Shown: positions 1 to 8,656 of the stretch, one piece after another
Layout of the letters: every line of letters starts with the position of its first letter
How positions within the stretch are numbered: the first letter of the stretch is position 1
DNA from: G963665495 sp963677785
GTDB lineage: Bacteria > Desulfobacterota > Desulfovibrionia > Desulfovibrionales > Desulfovibrionaceae
Assembly: GCA_963677785.2 (NCBI GenBank)
Contig: CAXXDH010000003.1
Span: 3,906,001 to 3,970,000, forward strand
Direction: 5' to 3'
Length of the DNA: 64,000 nucleotides
Notes under the pieces: generated by a model
Database searches by the model: none
Told to the model about the DNA's origin: nothing
The model's input: only the letters and a program-made list of their open reading frames with translations
Program-made: the position numbers and the translations under genes

Positions 1-1511
1 CCAAGTCCTGATCCTTTGGGTTTATTGGTCAGAGAATCACCAAGTTGCGTATATGCGTCAAAAATTCGTTCATGACCGGACATGGGGATGCCGATACCCG
101 TATCGTTCACAGAGATTTGAAGTGCATTGTCGCAGCGTTTGACTTTGCAGCAGATGGTGCCTTTTGACGTAAATTTGAGAGCGTTGGAGATAAGATTGAT
201 GAATACCTGGACAATGCGGTCTTCATCCGCTTCAACGCGAGGTAAATTTGTTTCTACTTGGCGGATAAGGCTGACTTGGCGGCCAATGAAAAGAGGCGAA
301 GTTGTCGCAACGGCGCGTTCCAGGGTTTCGCCTATGTCAATAGGCTGCTTGTTCCAGGTGATTTTTCCTGCTTCAAGCTTCGTAATATCAAGAGTGTCGT
401 TGATCAGAGCAGACATCCGTTCGCTTTCCGAAATAATGATATGGATGTCGCGAAAAATTTTTTGGAGTATCTGGTCTTCATGCCGGCTATCAGAAGTAAA
501 GTGGGGATAAATATGTTGTTCAAGTTTATGCCGGATCATTTCGGCAAAACCAAGAATGGATGTCAAGGGTGTGCGCAACTCATGGGTAACCATGGAAACG
601 AATTTCGTTTTCATGTTATCCACTTCCTGTAAGCGGATATACGCAATTTCCATTTCGCGTTTGGCTTTGCGTAACGCCTCATATGCCTGATTTCTTTCCG
701 TGACGTCCCGAAACGTGCCTTCAACTCCCATGAGTTTGCCAGACGAGTCGAAATAGTAGTTGCTGTTTTTTGAAACGATAACCCGGGATCCATCCTGTTT
801 CAGCAGGGTGGCTTCGTATTCTTTGCTTTTTCCATTTTTTTCCAATGCCCGAAGAACATTGCAATATTCTAGAGGATTGCAGTAGAAAGAAGTCATTGCT
901 CTGCCGATGACCTGGTCAAAAGACGTATACCCGAGAACCTTGAGGAATGAAGGGCTGACCATGGTCAGTTTTCCACTGGTATCTGTCCGGTAAAAGACGT
1001 CCTGAATGTTTTCAATGACAGATCTGTACTTCTTTTCACTTTCACGAAGCGCCAGCTCGATTTTTTTGAATTCTGTAATATCCCAGAAGAGCGACAACAC
1101 ACCCGTGATGTCACCTGCATCGTCGCAAATGGGGGTTTTGATCACCTGCGCATGTTTGTGTTCGGCTGCTCCCTCAGAAAGATCTTCATAGTAGGTATAC
1201 GCTTGGCCGGAAAGGATGACTTCTTCATCCATATATCTAAAATTTTTTGCAAAATCAGTTGTATCCAAATCATAGCTGGTTTTTCCGACAAGGTCGGACA
1301 AAGGCAGCCCTTTTTGTTCGCAGTATTTGGAATTAGCGTAAATCAAAACGCCTTCACGATCTTTGCAAACAAGATTAAGTGGGAGATTTTCAACGATTCG
1401 AGTATAAAAAAGAGAATTATCGAGTGCAGATTTTACAGAGGCAAGTTCACTTTTTAATGCAGTGATTTCTTGCGACATACGAAGCATTTTTTTTGAGTCG
1501 TCTTCTTGCAT
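1..1511 (-). CDS. PAS-PAS sensor histidine kinase (3' end outside window)
   Basis: Read on the minus strand from ATG at 1511 and still open at base 1, so the C-terminus is missing. The N-terminal ~30 residues look coiled-coil. Two PAS domains follow (the second begins near the motif SEKKYRSVIENIQDVFYRTD), then a HisKA dimerisation helix with the phospho-acceptor His in VTHELRTPLTSILGFAEMI and an HATPase domain with NDTGIGIP (G1 box) and KGSGLG (G2 box) at the window edge. No transmembrane segment is visible, so it is probably a cytoplasmic redox or small-molecule sensor that phosphorylates an unknown regulator. A receiver or output domain could follow outside the window. The family is clear; the signal is not. 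Confidence 0.9.
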   Translation of the reverse strand, partial: MQEDDSKKMLRMSQEITALKSELASVKSALDNSLFYTRIVENLPLNLVCKDREGVLIYANSKYCEQKGLPLSDLVGKTSYDLDTTDFAKNFRYMDEEVILSGQAYTYYEDLSEGAAEHKHAQVIKTPICDDAGDITGVLSLFWDITEFKKIELALRESEKKYRSVIENIQDVFYRTDTSGKLTMVSPSFLKVLGYTSFDQVIGRAMTSFYCNPLEYCNVLRALEKNGKSKEYEATLLKQDGSRVIVSKNSNYYFDSSGKLMGVEGTFRDVTERNQAYEALRKAKREMEIAYIRLQEVDNMKTKFVSMVTHELRTPLTSILGFAEMIRHKLEQHIYPHFTSDSRHEDQILQKIFRDIHIIISESERMSALINDTLDITKLEAGKITWNKQPIDIGETLERAVATTSPLFIGRQVSLIRQVETNLPRVEADEDRIVQVFINLISNALKFTSKGTICCKVKRCDNALQISVNDTGIGIPMSGHERIFDAYTQLGDSLTNKPKGSGL

Positions 1512-1757
1512 GTCAGAAAACACTCGTTTTAATAATAGTTAGTTACGATAGGTTGTAACATGATTGAAAACACAGACGTCTTAATCATTGTACACGCATA
1601 AAAATGGATGTTAAAATCATACCATTTCAACAGCACAAAATACGCAAAATATGCCGGAAGATGGACGCAAAAAATTGGAAGAAAATTAATAACGTTTTTA
1701 AAAAAGTATCACAAGTTTTTTTATTTAATTTCAGTATATAATTGAAGGAATTGTCGA

Positions 1758-2084
1758 ATGAAATTCATATTGCCTGTATTTTTTACTTTGTTCTTTATGT
1801 TTGCTGTGCTTTTTAGCCCAAACATTGCTTATACAACTACAAAAAATAATGTGGGGACTACTGGACAAAATTATTTTTCAAGCTGTAAGCAGTTGTGCAG
1901 TGTAAAACGAATAGGAAGCAGCTATTCCTCATCAGCTTGCTATTGGGGATGTAAAACTTATAATGATTTATTAGTCAAGTATAATGATAAAACAGCTTTA
2001 AGTATGTGTCTTACTCGTTGCAATAGAACAAGTTGGGACCAATGTGCATATGGATGTAAAACTATCAAGGATATTGTCAGATAG
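1758..2084 (+). CDS. secreted small protein with four CX3C motifs
   Basis: 108 residues, preceded by a GAAGGAAT ribosome binding site. Residues 1-25 form a signal peptide. The mature part carries eight cysteines arranged as four CX3C pairs (43/47, 61/65, 84/88, 96/100). They fall into two similar units that each end in (W/Y)GCKT, consistent with an internal duplication. Twin CX3C patterns are typical of disulfide-locked helical hairpins, so an oxidised periplasmic or secreted hairpin protein is inferred. It stands alone in AT-rich DNA between a kinase gene and the liv operon terminator. I do not recognise a family; a small toxin, an inhibitor or a metal or haem binder would all fit. Confidence 0.7.
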   Translation: MKFILPVFFTLFFMFAVLFSPNIAYTTTKNNVGTTGQNYFSSCKQLCSVKRIGSSYSSSACYWGCKTYNDLLVKYNDKTALSMCLTRCNRTSWDQCAYGCKTIKDIVR

Positions 2085-2220
2085 ATTTTCTATTTGTTAT
2101 GTTGCATAGTGATATCATATCATATCGAAAAGTATTATTTGATAGTATTTCAGAGTTGCTATAAATTGTAGACGTGAATACAATACTTTCCACTTTTGAG
2201 AATGAAGTTTCGATATCACT

Positions 2221-2267
2221 AAAAAAGTCCGGGCAGCTCTTGCATGAGGGGCATCCCGGACTTTTTT
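2221..2267. terminator. bidirectional terminator after livF
   Basis: A 13-bp perfect stem (2221-2233 with 2255-2267) of the form A6-GTCCGGG / CCCGGAC-T6 closes a 21-nt loop. It gives a U-run in both directions. It lies just past the livF stop and also faces the transcript of the Cys-rich gene. Confidence 0.85.
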
Positions 2268-2304
2268 GTTCCTTATACGATACAGGAAACGATCAACGTT
2301 TACG

Positions 2305-3015
2305 TCAGATTCCCAAATAGGCCTCTTTGATGTAGGGATTGTCCAGAAGCTCAATAGCAGGCCCCTGCATGGAGCGACGACCATGTTCCAGGACATAGCC
2401 CCGATCCGAAAGCGTAAGCGAATGCTTCACATCCTGCTCTACCAGAAGAACCGTCATGCCCGTATCCGCAATGGTCCTGATTGTTTTGAAAATTTCATTG
2501 ATCAGGATGGGAGCCAGTCCCAGTGACGGTTCATCCAGCATGAGCAGGCGGGGTTTGCTCATGAGTCCGCGTCCGATGGCCACCATTTGCTGTTCTCCGC
2601 CCGAAAGAGTCATGGCCAGCTGGTCCTGACGTTCTTCAAGGCGGGGAAACATGGTGAAGACTTCGTTGAGGGTCTGCTCCCGGACCTGGTAGGCGCGTTT
2701 GCTGTGCGCGCCCACCAGAAGGTTGTCTTTAACGCTCATCAGGGAAAAGAGACGCCTTCCTTCCGGAACCTGGATCAACCCCAAGTCGACAATATTTTCA
2801 GGGGGGAGGGACTGAATTTCCACGCCCTCAAATTTGACCGTGCCGGATATGGGTTTCAGCAATCCGGAAATGGTCTTGAGCAGGGTGGATTTTCCCGCAC
2901 CGTTACCACCAATGATGGATACGATTTCTCCCTCGTCCACGGAGATATCCAGGTCAAAAAGCACATGGACATCCCCGTACGCGACATTGAGTGTGTTCAC
3001 CTCAAGCAGTGCCAT
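2305..3015 (-). CDS. livF: branched-chain amino acid ABC transporter ATPase LivF
   Basis: 236 residues, the usual LivF length. It hydrolyses ATP at the inner face of the membrane to drive the LivH/LivM channel. Walker A GGNGAGKST is at 36-44, the signature LSGGEQQM in the middle, and Walker B LLMLDEPSLGLAP follows. It is the last gene of gabT-livKHMGF and overlaps livG by 14 bp with a GGGAG site before its ATG, suggesting translational coupling. The substrate is assigned by family only; Liv-type importers also carry other amino acids or amides. Confidence 0.93.
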   Translation of the reverse strand: MALLEVNTLNVAYGDVHVLFDLDISVDEGEIVSIIGGNGAGKSTLLKTISGLLKPISGTVKFEGVEIQSLPPENIVDLGLIQVPEGRRLFSLMSVKDNLLVGAHSKRAYQVREQTLNEVFTMFPRLEERQDQLAMTLSGGEQQMVAIGRGLMSKPRLLMLDEPSLGLAPILINEIFKTIRTIADTGMTVLLVEQDVKHSLTLSDRGYVLEHGRRSMQGPAIELLDNPYIKEAYLGI

Positions 3016-3727
3016 AGTCTTCTCCCAGGTAGGCCTTGATTACATTTTCGTCGCTGGCAACCTGTTCGGGTGTCCCTTCGCAGATTTTCTGGCCAAAGTG
3101 AATGACGACGATTTCGTCTGACAAGGCCATGATAGCGCGCATGATATGCTCAATGACGAAAATGGTTACTCCCTGATCCCGCAACGATTTGATGATACTG
3201 ATCACCTCATCGACTTCGGTTGGTCTGAGCCCGGCCATGACTTCGTCCAGGAGCAGGAGCTTGGGATTCGTGGCCAGAGCGCGTGCAATTTCAAGACGCT
3301 TGCGGTCTGCTATGGTCAGCGCGCCGGGTTTTTGATCTTTTTTGTTTTCCATGCCCAGTAATTTGAGCACTTCAAGGGCATGGGCTTCGGCCTTGTCGCG
3401 GCGGTCTGTGATGGCAAAAGCCCCTACAGTGACATTTTCAAGGACGCTCATGGAGGCGAACGGCTTCACGATTTGGAAGGTCCGGGCCATGCCTTTTTTA
3501 CAGAGGTTCCATGGTTTTTCGCCAGTCACATTCTCGTCGTCAAACAGTATGGAACCTTTTGTCGGTTTATAGACGCCGGCAACGCAGTTGAAGGCAGTGG
3601 ATTTTCCCGCACCATTGGGACCGATGAGTCCCAGGATGCGTCCTTTTTCAATTTCCAGATTCAGGTCGTTGACAGCCAGCAATCCGCCGAATTGCATTGT
3701 GACGTGTTCCAGTTTCAGCATGCTCAT
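3002..3727 (-). CDS. livG: branched-chain amino acid ABC transporter ATPase LivG
   Basis: 241 residues. Walker A GPNGAGKST is at 36-44. The ABC signature is unusual: where most ABC proteins have LSGGQ, this one reads LTIADRKRLEIARAL, followed by Walker B LLLLDEVMAGLRPTE. The same departure occurs in a subgroup of LivG proteins, so it is probably functional rather than decayed. The start codon overlaps the livM stop in an ATGA arrangement. It pairs with LivF as the heterodimeric motor of the importer. Confidence 0.93.
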   Translation of the reverse strand: MSMLKLEHVTMQFGGLLAVNDLNLEIEKGRILGLIGPNGAGKSTAFNCVAGVYKPTKGSILFDDENVTGEKPWNLCKKGMARTFQIVKPFASMSVLENVTVGAFAITDRRDKAEAHALEVLKLLGMENKKDQKPGALTIADRKRLEIARALATNPKLLLLDEVMAGLRPTEVDEVISIIKSLRDQGVTIFVIEHIMRAIMALSDEIVVIHFGQKICEGTPEQVASDENVIKAYLGEDYGTA

Positions 3728-4743
3728 ACCCCGTCCTCCTTGGCATCGCTCGTAAAGCGGGCTACCAGACGGTCAAACATCCGGGATAACGGTTCGGCAA
3801 GGCCCCGTGGTTGATAGAGCATGACCACAATCAGCACAACGCCCAGTATGATCAGGTGCAATCCGGGCAAGGTGGCTGAAAAGTAGATGCGACTCAGTTC
3901 GCTGACAGGACGCAGCAGCATCGCACCGATGATCGGACCGGCTAGAGAACCGCGTCCTCCGATCAGGGCGATGAAAGCCAGCTCGAACGAAAGGTCCAGG
4001 GTCAACACGCTTTTGGGGTAGATGAACAGGGTCAATTGAGCCAAAAACGTTCCAGCCAGGGCAGTGAGAAAGGAAGATAAGACCATGGCGACAACTTTCC
4101 AGCGGGCTACATTGACGCCAAGGGCTTTTGCCGCATCCGGTTCTTCTCCGCCGCCTTTCAGGTAATACCCCATTTTTGAACGGGAAACCCAGTAGGTCAG
4201 GGCTATGACGCCGATCAGCATTGTTAAGATGATATAATAATAGGGTTCCTTGCTGGCAAATTGGAAAGACCAGAAGCCTTCCTGGCCAACGGGCAAGGGG
4301 GGAATATTCAGTCCGCGCGGTCCGTTGAATTTGAGCGGACCGAGAACATCGATGTTTTCGACCATGGCCCGTGCGCCTTCCACAATGGCCATGGTGGACA
4401 AAGCGAAATAAGCGCCGCGCATTTTTAATGTGGGCTTGCCGATGATATAGCCCAAAACTGCGGCAGCGAGTCCGCCGATCAGCATGCCGATCCACGGGCT
4501 CAGGCCGTATTGCAGCCAGAGCATGGTTGAGGTGTAGGCTCCAATACCCACAAAGACCGAATGGCCCAGCGGCAGAACGCCGGCAAAGCCGCCCACCAGA
4601 TTCCAGGCAGTGGTCATGTAGGCAAAAAGATAGAGCATGATCATAAGGTGCAAATAGGTCGCGCTTCTGATAAACAGGGGCAGGATAAACGCCGCCACTG
4701 TCAGAGCGATGAGGCTGTTTCGTTTGAACGAATGCTGTGTCAT
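3724..4743 (-). CDS. livM: branched-chain amino acid ABC transporter permease LivM
   Basis: About 339 residues from the ATG at 4743. A longer in-frame start at 4785 would overlap livH by 23 bp and add a polar 14-residue tail before the first membrane helix, so the inner start (MTQHSF...) is preferred. Multiple hydrophobic helices and the LivM/LivH core with the GGRGSLAGPIIGA loop (the EAA-like ATPase contact) identify it. It is one half of the inner-membrane channel and shares an ATGA overlap with livG downstream. Confidence 0.92.
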   Translation of the reverse strand: MTQHSFKRNSLIALTVAAFILPLFIRSATYLHLMIMLYLFAYMTTAWNLVGGFAGVLPLGHSVFVGIGAYTSTMLWLQYGLSPWIGMLIGGLAAAVLGYIIGKPTLKMRGAYFALSTMAIVEGARAMVENIDVLGPLKFNGPRGLNIPPLPVGQEGFWSFQFASKEPYYYIILTMLIGVIALTYWVSRSKMGYYLKGGGEEPDAAKALGVNVARWKVVAMVLSSFLTALAGTFLAQLTLFIYPKSVLTLDLSFELAFIALIGGRGSLAGPIIGAMLLRPVSELSRIYFSATLPGLHLIILGVVLIVVMLYQPRGLAEPLSRMFDRLVARFTSDAKEDGV

Positions 4744-4762
4744 GGATCGCTCGTATGTTTGC

Positions 4763-5656
4763 TTACCAGTCGAGTTTCTGGCCAAAGAGTCCGGACGGTT
4801 TGATGAAAAGCACCAGCAAGAACAGGCCGTAAACGATGGCTTCCGTCCATGTGGAGGTCATATACATGGGTCCGATTGACTCGATAAGTCCAATGATAAC
4901 ACCGCCGATGAGCGCGCCCCAGATGGAACCCAAGCCGCCCAGTACCACGATGACAAACGATTTGACGTCAAAGGGTACGCCGACAGTTGGGAATACGTTG
5001 TAGAAAGGGGTCAGCGCCGCGCCGGCAATGCCGGCCGTGGCCGTGCCTATGCCAAAAGCTACATTAAATATTTTCCATTGATTGATGCCCATGAGGCTGG
5101 CCGCGTCGCGGTCCAGGCTGGTGGCGCGAATGGCGCGGCCCATTCTGGTTTTTTTCATAAACCAGAACAGGAATGCGGCCGTGAGAATGGTCGCGACGGC
5201 ACCGTAGAGTTTGGCTTCGGAGATAAAAATCTCGCCAAAATTGAGCATTTGTCCTTTGAGAGGGTTGGGTGACAGCGCCCGGTAGTCAGGGCCGAAAAGC
5301 AGCAGGGCCAGGTTGTCCAGTACGTACCAGATACCAGTAGTCACAATAATGACCGTGACAGGTTCGCGTACGTCACGTTCGGCAATGAAGATAGGGCGAA
5401 TGAGCAAATTCTGAATCCAATAGCCGAAGAAAAACATTGCCGGAACAATGATCACCAGGGCCAGGTACGGATGCAGGCCAGAAAGTGTGACAGCCCAATA
5501 GGAAACGTACATGCCGACCATGAGAAAGGAGCCGTGCGCGAAATTGATGACCTTGAGGACGCCGAAGATGAGGGTCAGGCCCAATGCGACCAGACCGTAA
5601 ATCAGGCCCATGAGCACGCCGTTAATCACATCCTGGGCAAAGAAGACCAAGTCCAT
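4763..5656 (-). CDS. livH: branched-chain amino acid ABC transporter permease LivH
   Basis: 297 residues from the ATG at 5656. A GTG at 5668 is in frame, but its bases (GTGGAG) form the ribosome binding site six bases before the ATG, which decides the start. It has about eight hydrophobic helices and the family loops GLVALGLTLIFGVLKVINFAHG near the N-terminus and GGLGSIWGALIGG near the C-terminus. It forms the translocation pore with LivM. A stable hairpin separates it from livK. Confidence 0.92.
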   Translation of the reverse strand: MDLVFFAQDVINGVLMGLIYGLVALGLTLIFGVLKVINFAHGSFLMVGMYVSYWAVTLSGLHPYLALVIIVPAMFFFGYWIQNLLIRPIFIAERDVREPVTVIIVTTGIWYVLDNLALLLFGPDYRALSPNPLKGQMLNFGEIFISEAKLYGAVATILTAAFLFWFMKKTRMGRAIRATSLDRDAASLMGINQWKIFNVAFGIGTATAGIAGAALTPFYNVFPTVGVPFDVKSFVIVVLGGLGSIWGALIGGVIIGLIESIGPMYMTSTWTEAIVYGLFLLVLFIKPSGLFGQKLDW

Positions 5657-5678
5657 GAAAGACTCCACGTGTTAGGGG

Positions 5679-5700
5679 AAGGGAGGGCGTTTTCGCCCTC
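5679..5700 (-). terminator. intra-operon hairpin between livK and livH
   Basis: A 9-bp perfect GC-rich stem (GGGAGGGCG / CGCCCTCCC) with a TTTT loop lies between livK and livH. No U-run follows it on the minus strand. It is therefore more likely a stabilising or processing hairpin or partial attenuator than a full terminator. Such elements often keep binding-protein mRNA in excess over permease mRNA. Confidence 0.6.
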
Positions 5701-5725
5701 CCAGGTTATGAACAATTGTTTTTCG

Positions 5726-6955
5726 TTACTTCTTGGGCATGGGAACGACAGGCGTGTAGCCTTTGCGACGTGCATTTGTGGGCCAGACGGTAATACGCTC
5801 GAGGCCATTTCCAAGATCGTTGATCTGTACGATGGCCAGAGAAGCGTTTTTGTTCTGTCCGGTTTCATCAAACTGCACCGCGTCGTAGGTGGCAATCATG
5901 CCGGGGCCGGAATTGTAGTTGGTCTCACGCAACGCCTTACGGATGGCTGCGGAATCCAGAGAACCGGCGCGTTCCAGAGCATCGGCCAGAACATACATGG
6001 AGACATAGGCGTCGACAGCTTCACCGGTCAGGTTGTTGCCGTATTTTTCCTTGTACTTGGCGTTTACTTTCTGGGCATTGGGTTTGTTGACGTCAGCTTC
6101 CCATTCGACAATGTCGAAGATGTAGCGCGCATTGTCGCCGCAGCCGGAGATAAAGGTCGGGTCTGCATGGCCGCCGCCGGAACCGATGATGAGCTTGGGA
6201 GTGACCTTGTAATTGGCGAGCGTATTGGTCAGCAGAATAGCATCAGCGGCGTTGCAGGTCAGCAGCAACACATCCGGACGGGCACGGCGGATTTTGTTTA
6301 CCACAGGAGTCAGATCCGTGGCGGCGGAAGGATAGGGTTCGTCGAGGACGACTTTGTACCCTGCCTTTTTGGCAAGTTCTTTCCATTGAGCGGCAAAGCC
6401 GGTTCCCCAGTCGCCGTTTTCATAGACAAGAGCAACCGTGGAAATATCAATGCCGAATTCTTTTTTCATGTCATCAAGAAACTTGAATTGATCGCGTGTC
6501 CACCAGGAGTCTTTTGCAGCGATGCGGAACACATTTTTGAAGCCGCGTTCCGTGATAGTGTCGCGTACGGAAACCGGGACGATATAAGGGATGCCGTAGC
6601 GCTCGGCAACCGTGGTGGAAGGATAGGTTACGCCGGAGTTCCAGGCGCCGGTAATGACATTGACTTTTTCAGTGTTGATGAAGCGTTCGGCTTCGGTGAC
6701 GCCGACATTGGGGTCGGATTTTGAGTCAGCGTACAGCATTTCGATTTTAGCCCCGCCGAGGGATTTGATGCCGCCGGCGGCGTTGATTTCTTCCACAGCC
6801 ATTTCACGAGCCTGCTTGCCCTGCTGGCCGACCGAGGCGGATGGCCCGGACAGCGGTAAAATATTACCCACTTTGACCGTGGTTTCGGCAAAAGAAGGGG
6901 CGGGAAGCAGGGAAATCATGCCAAGGCAAAGTAACAGCAACACGAAACGTTTCAT
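5726..6955 (-). CDS. livK: branched-chain amino acid ABC transporter substrate-binding protein
   Basis: 409 residues from the ATG at 6955. An in-frame ATG two codons earlier sits directly against the AAAAGGAG ribosome binding site, so the inner one with six-base spacing is chosen. A Sec signal peptide (about 1-24, ending SFA) precedes a Peripla_BP_6 domain starting VKVGNILPLSGPSASVGQQG. The mature protein captures its ligand in the periplasm and hands it to LivHM. The ligand cannot be told from sequence; co-transcription with an aminotransferase suggests an amino acid that feeds transamination. Confidence 0.92.
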   Translation of the reverse strand: MKRFVLLLLCLGMISLLPAPSFAETTVKVGNILPLSGPSASVGQQGKQAREMAVEEINAAGGIKSLGGAKIEMLYADSKSDPNVGVTEAERFINTEKVNVITGAWNSGVTYPSTTVAERYGIPYIVPVSVRDTITERGFKNVFRIAAKDSWWTRDQFKFLDDMKKEFGIDISTVALVYENGDWGTGFAAQWKELAKKAGYKVVLDEPYPSAATDLTPVVNKIRRARPDVLLLTCNAADAILLTNTLANYKVTPKLIIGSGGGHADPTFISGCGDNARYIFDIVEWEADVNKPNAQKVNAKYKEKYGNNLTGEAVDAYVSMYVLADALERAGSLDSAAIRKALRETNYNSGPGMIATYDAVQFDETGQNKNASLAIVQINDLGNGLERITVWPTNARRKGYTPVVPMPKK

Positions 6956-6977
6956 ATGCATCTCCTTTTAAAATGTC

Positions 6978-8279
6978 TTAATCCTTGGAAATAGTCTTAA
7001 ATCCTTGTTCAAGGATCGCCAAACCACGTTCTAATTGTTCTTCGGTTATTACCAAAGGCATAAGCGTACGTACGACGTTGCCGTAATTGCCACAGGTCAG
7101 GAGGATCAAGCCGTTGTCCAGGCAGAACTTGGCCAGAGCTTTTGTCTTGTCCGTGGCGGGTTCTTTGCCCTCGGGAGTTTCGACCAGCTCCATGGCAAGC
7201 ATGGGACCCTTGCCGCGGACATCGCCGATGATCGGATACCGCTCCTGCAGCGCCTTGAACCTGGCCAGCAAGGTTTCTCCAAGTTTTTTGGACTTATCGA
7301 GCATGCCGTCATTTTCAAAAATGTCAACTACCGCCAGAGCAGAAGCACAACTGACAGGATTACCGCCATATGTGCCGCCCAGTCCTCCGGCATGGGGTTC
7401 GTCCATGATTTCCTGTTTGCCTACCACGGCGGAAATGGGCATGCCGCCGCCCATGGACTTGGCCATGGTGATCAGATCGGGCTCGACTCCCCAGTGTTCG
7501 ATGGCGAAAAGTGTCCCCGTGCGGCCGAAACCAGCCTGGACCTCGTCCACGATCATCACAATGCCGAATTCAGAGCAGATTTCACGCAGTCTGGGGAAAT
7601 ATTCCGGCGGTGGGGTCAGGAAACCGCCTTCACCGGCGATGGGCTCGATCAACAGACAGGCAACGTTCTCCGCGGCTACGTGATTAATAAACATATCACG
7701 CATTTTTTCCGCGCAGCCGATGTCGCATGACGGATACGTCCGCCCCAGCGGACAACGGTAGCAGTATGCGTAGGGCATCCGATATACTTCAGGTGCAAAA
7801 GGGCCGAAGCGGAATTTATAGGGTTTGACTTTGCTGGTCAGGCTCATGGTCAACAGGGTGCGGCCGTGAAAACCGTTTTCCACCGCTATGACGCCCTGGC
7901 GGCCTGTGGCGAGCCGAGCGATTTTGACTGCGTTTTCAACTGCCTCGGCTCCGCTGTTAACAAGTACGGCGCGTTTTTCAAAAGCACCGGGCGTGATTTG
8001 CGTCAGTTTTTCGCAAAGCGCCACATAGCCCTCATACATGGCTACATGAAAACAGGTGTGTAAAAGCTTGTCGGCTTGAGCTTTGATTGCGGCCACTACT
8101 TTCGGATGATTGTGTCCGACATTGACCACGCCGATACCGCCGGCAAAATCAATGAACTCTCTTCCTTCCACATCCGTAATCACGGCGCCTTCGGCCTTTT
8201 CCGCAAAAAAAGGTCCCAAATTGGAAACGCCTTTGGCCACTGCCTTGGCCCTTCTGACCAAAAGTTGCTCTGTAGACAT
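6978..8279 (-). CDS. gabT: class-III PLP aminotransferase, GabT-like
   Basis: 433 residues. The fold-type I class-III signature is complete: the PLP-ring aspartate D245 in VDEVQAGFGRTG, the Schiff-base lysine K274 in MAKSMGGG and the phosphate-binding segment NSGAEAVENAVK. It should transfer an omega-amino group (4-aminobutyrate or a similar amine) to 2-oxoglutarate or pyruvate. A cysteine cluster (YCYRCPLGRTYPSCDIGC, about 172-189) is found in one GabT subgroup. It is the first gene of the operon, 22 bases before livK, and is read from a sigma-54 promoter. Beta-alanine or taurine aminotransferase activity is possible. Confidence 0.88.
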   Translation of the reverse strand: MSTEQLLVRRAKAVAKGVSNLGPFFAEKAEGAVITDVEGREFIDFAGGIGVVNVGHNHPKVVAAIKAQADKLLHTCFHVAMYEGYVALCEKLTQITPGAFEKRAVLVNSGAEAVENAVKIARLATGRQGVIAVENGFHGRTLLTMSLTSKVKPYKFRFGPFAPEVYRMPYAYCYRCPLGRTYPSCDIGCAEKMRDMFINHVAAENVACLLIEPIAGEGGFLTPPPEYFPRLREICSEFGIVMIVDEVQAGFGRTGTLFAIEHWGVEPDLITMAKSMGGGMPISAVVGKQEIMDEPHAGGLGGTYGGNPVSCASALAVVDIFENDGMLDKSKKLGETLLARFKALQERYPIIGDVRGKGPMLAMELVETPEGKEPATDKTKALAKFCLDNGLILLTCGNYGNVVRTLMPLVITEEQLERGLAILEQGFKTISKD

Positions 8280-8345
8280 GATTGGTTTGAACCCCCTATT
8301 TTGGGATGGTGTTAATTGAGAAGCTGTACGAGTGTCTCAAAGAAA

Positions 8346-8361
8346 AGCAATGGCTATACCA
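8346..8361 (-). promoter_or_regulatory. sigma-54 promoter of the gabT-liv operon
   Basis: On the minus strand TGGTATAGCCATTGCT matches the -24/-12 pattern with the correct 10-base gap between the invariant GG and GC. Transcription would start near 8336, giving a leader of about 57 bases before gabT. The adjacent upstream gene encodes a sigma-54 activator. Confidence 0.75.
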
Positions 8362-8425
8362 CTAATAAAAAACATCATTATTTTAATGTTTTAATTGTAT
8401 TTTTTGTTTTTAATGTGTCTCTAAT

Positions 8426-8441
8426 GATTCAATTGTGAATC
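8426..8441. promoter_or_regulatory. activator-site dyad 1 (GATTCA-N4-TGAATC)
   Basis: Perfect 6-bp arms with an ATTG spacer, about 97 bases upstream of the predicted gabT start. This is the normal position for an enhancer-binding protein. The same dyad recurs 53 bp away. Confidence 0.65.
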
Positions 8442-8478
8442 AAAACCAAACAGAAAAATCTGCAATTTTGCAACTTTT

Positions 8479-8494
8479 GATTCATAATTGAATC
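8479..8494. promoter_or_regulatory. activator-site dyad 2 (GATTCA-N4-TGAATC)
   Basis: The second perfect copy, with spacer TAAT, is centred 53 bp (about five helical turns) from copy 1. A weaker third copy (GATCCG-AATT-TGAATC, 8643-8658) overlaps the end of the activator gene. Together they form a likely upstream activating sequence for the PAS-AAA+ protein encoded next door. Confidence 0.65.
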
Positions 8495-8656
8495 GATGAG
8501 GTCGCAAATGATATAATTGTGAAAATACTTGTAATGCAGTGTGTTAAGATAATATTACAGCAGAAAAGAATAGTGAAGGGTAAGTGTTTTTCCAAAAAAT
8601 CATGCCTGTATCCCCTTGAATTCAGGTGGAGCAAAAAAGGCTGATCCGAATTTGAA

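Noticed and set aside
5679..5700. Full operon terminator between livK and livH
   Set aside because: The hairpin is strong but no U-run follows on the coding strand, so it was kept as a processing/attenuating hairpin only.
5471..6724. Long open frame (417 codons) on the plus strand opposite livK/livH
   Set aside because: Antisense to well-supported genes; composition reflects the third-position bias of the real genes.
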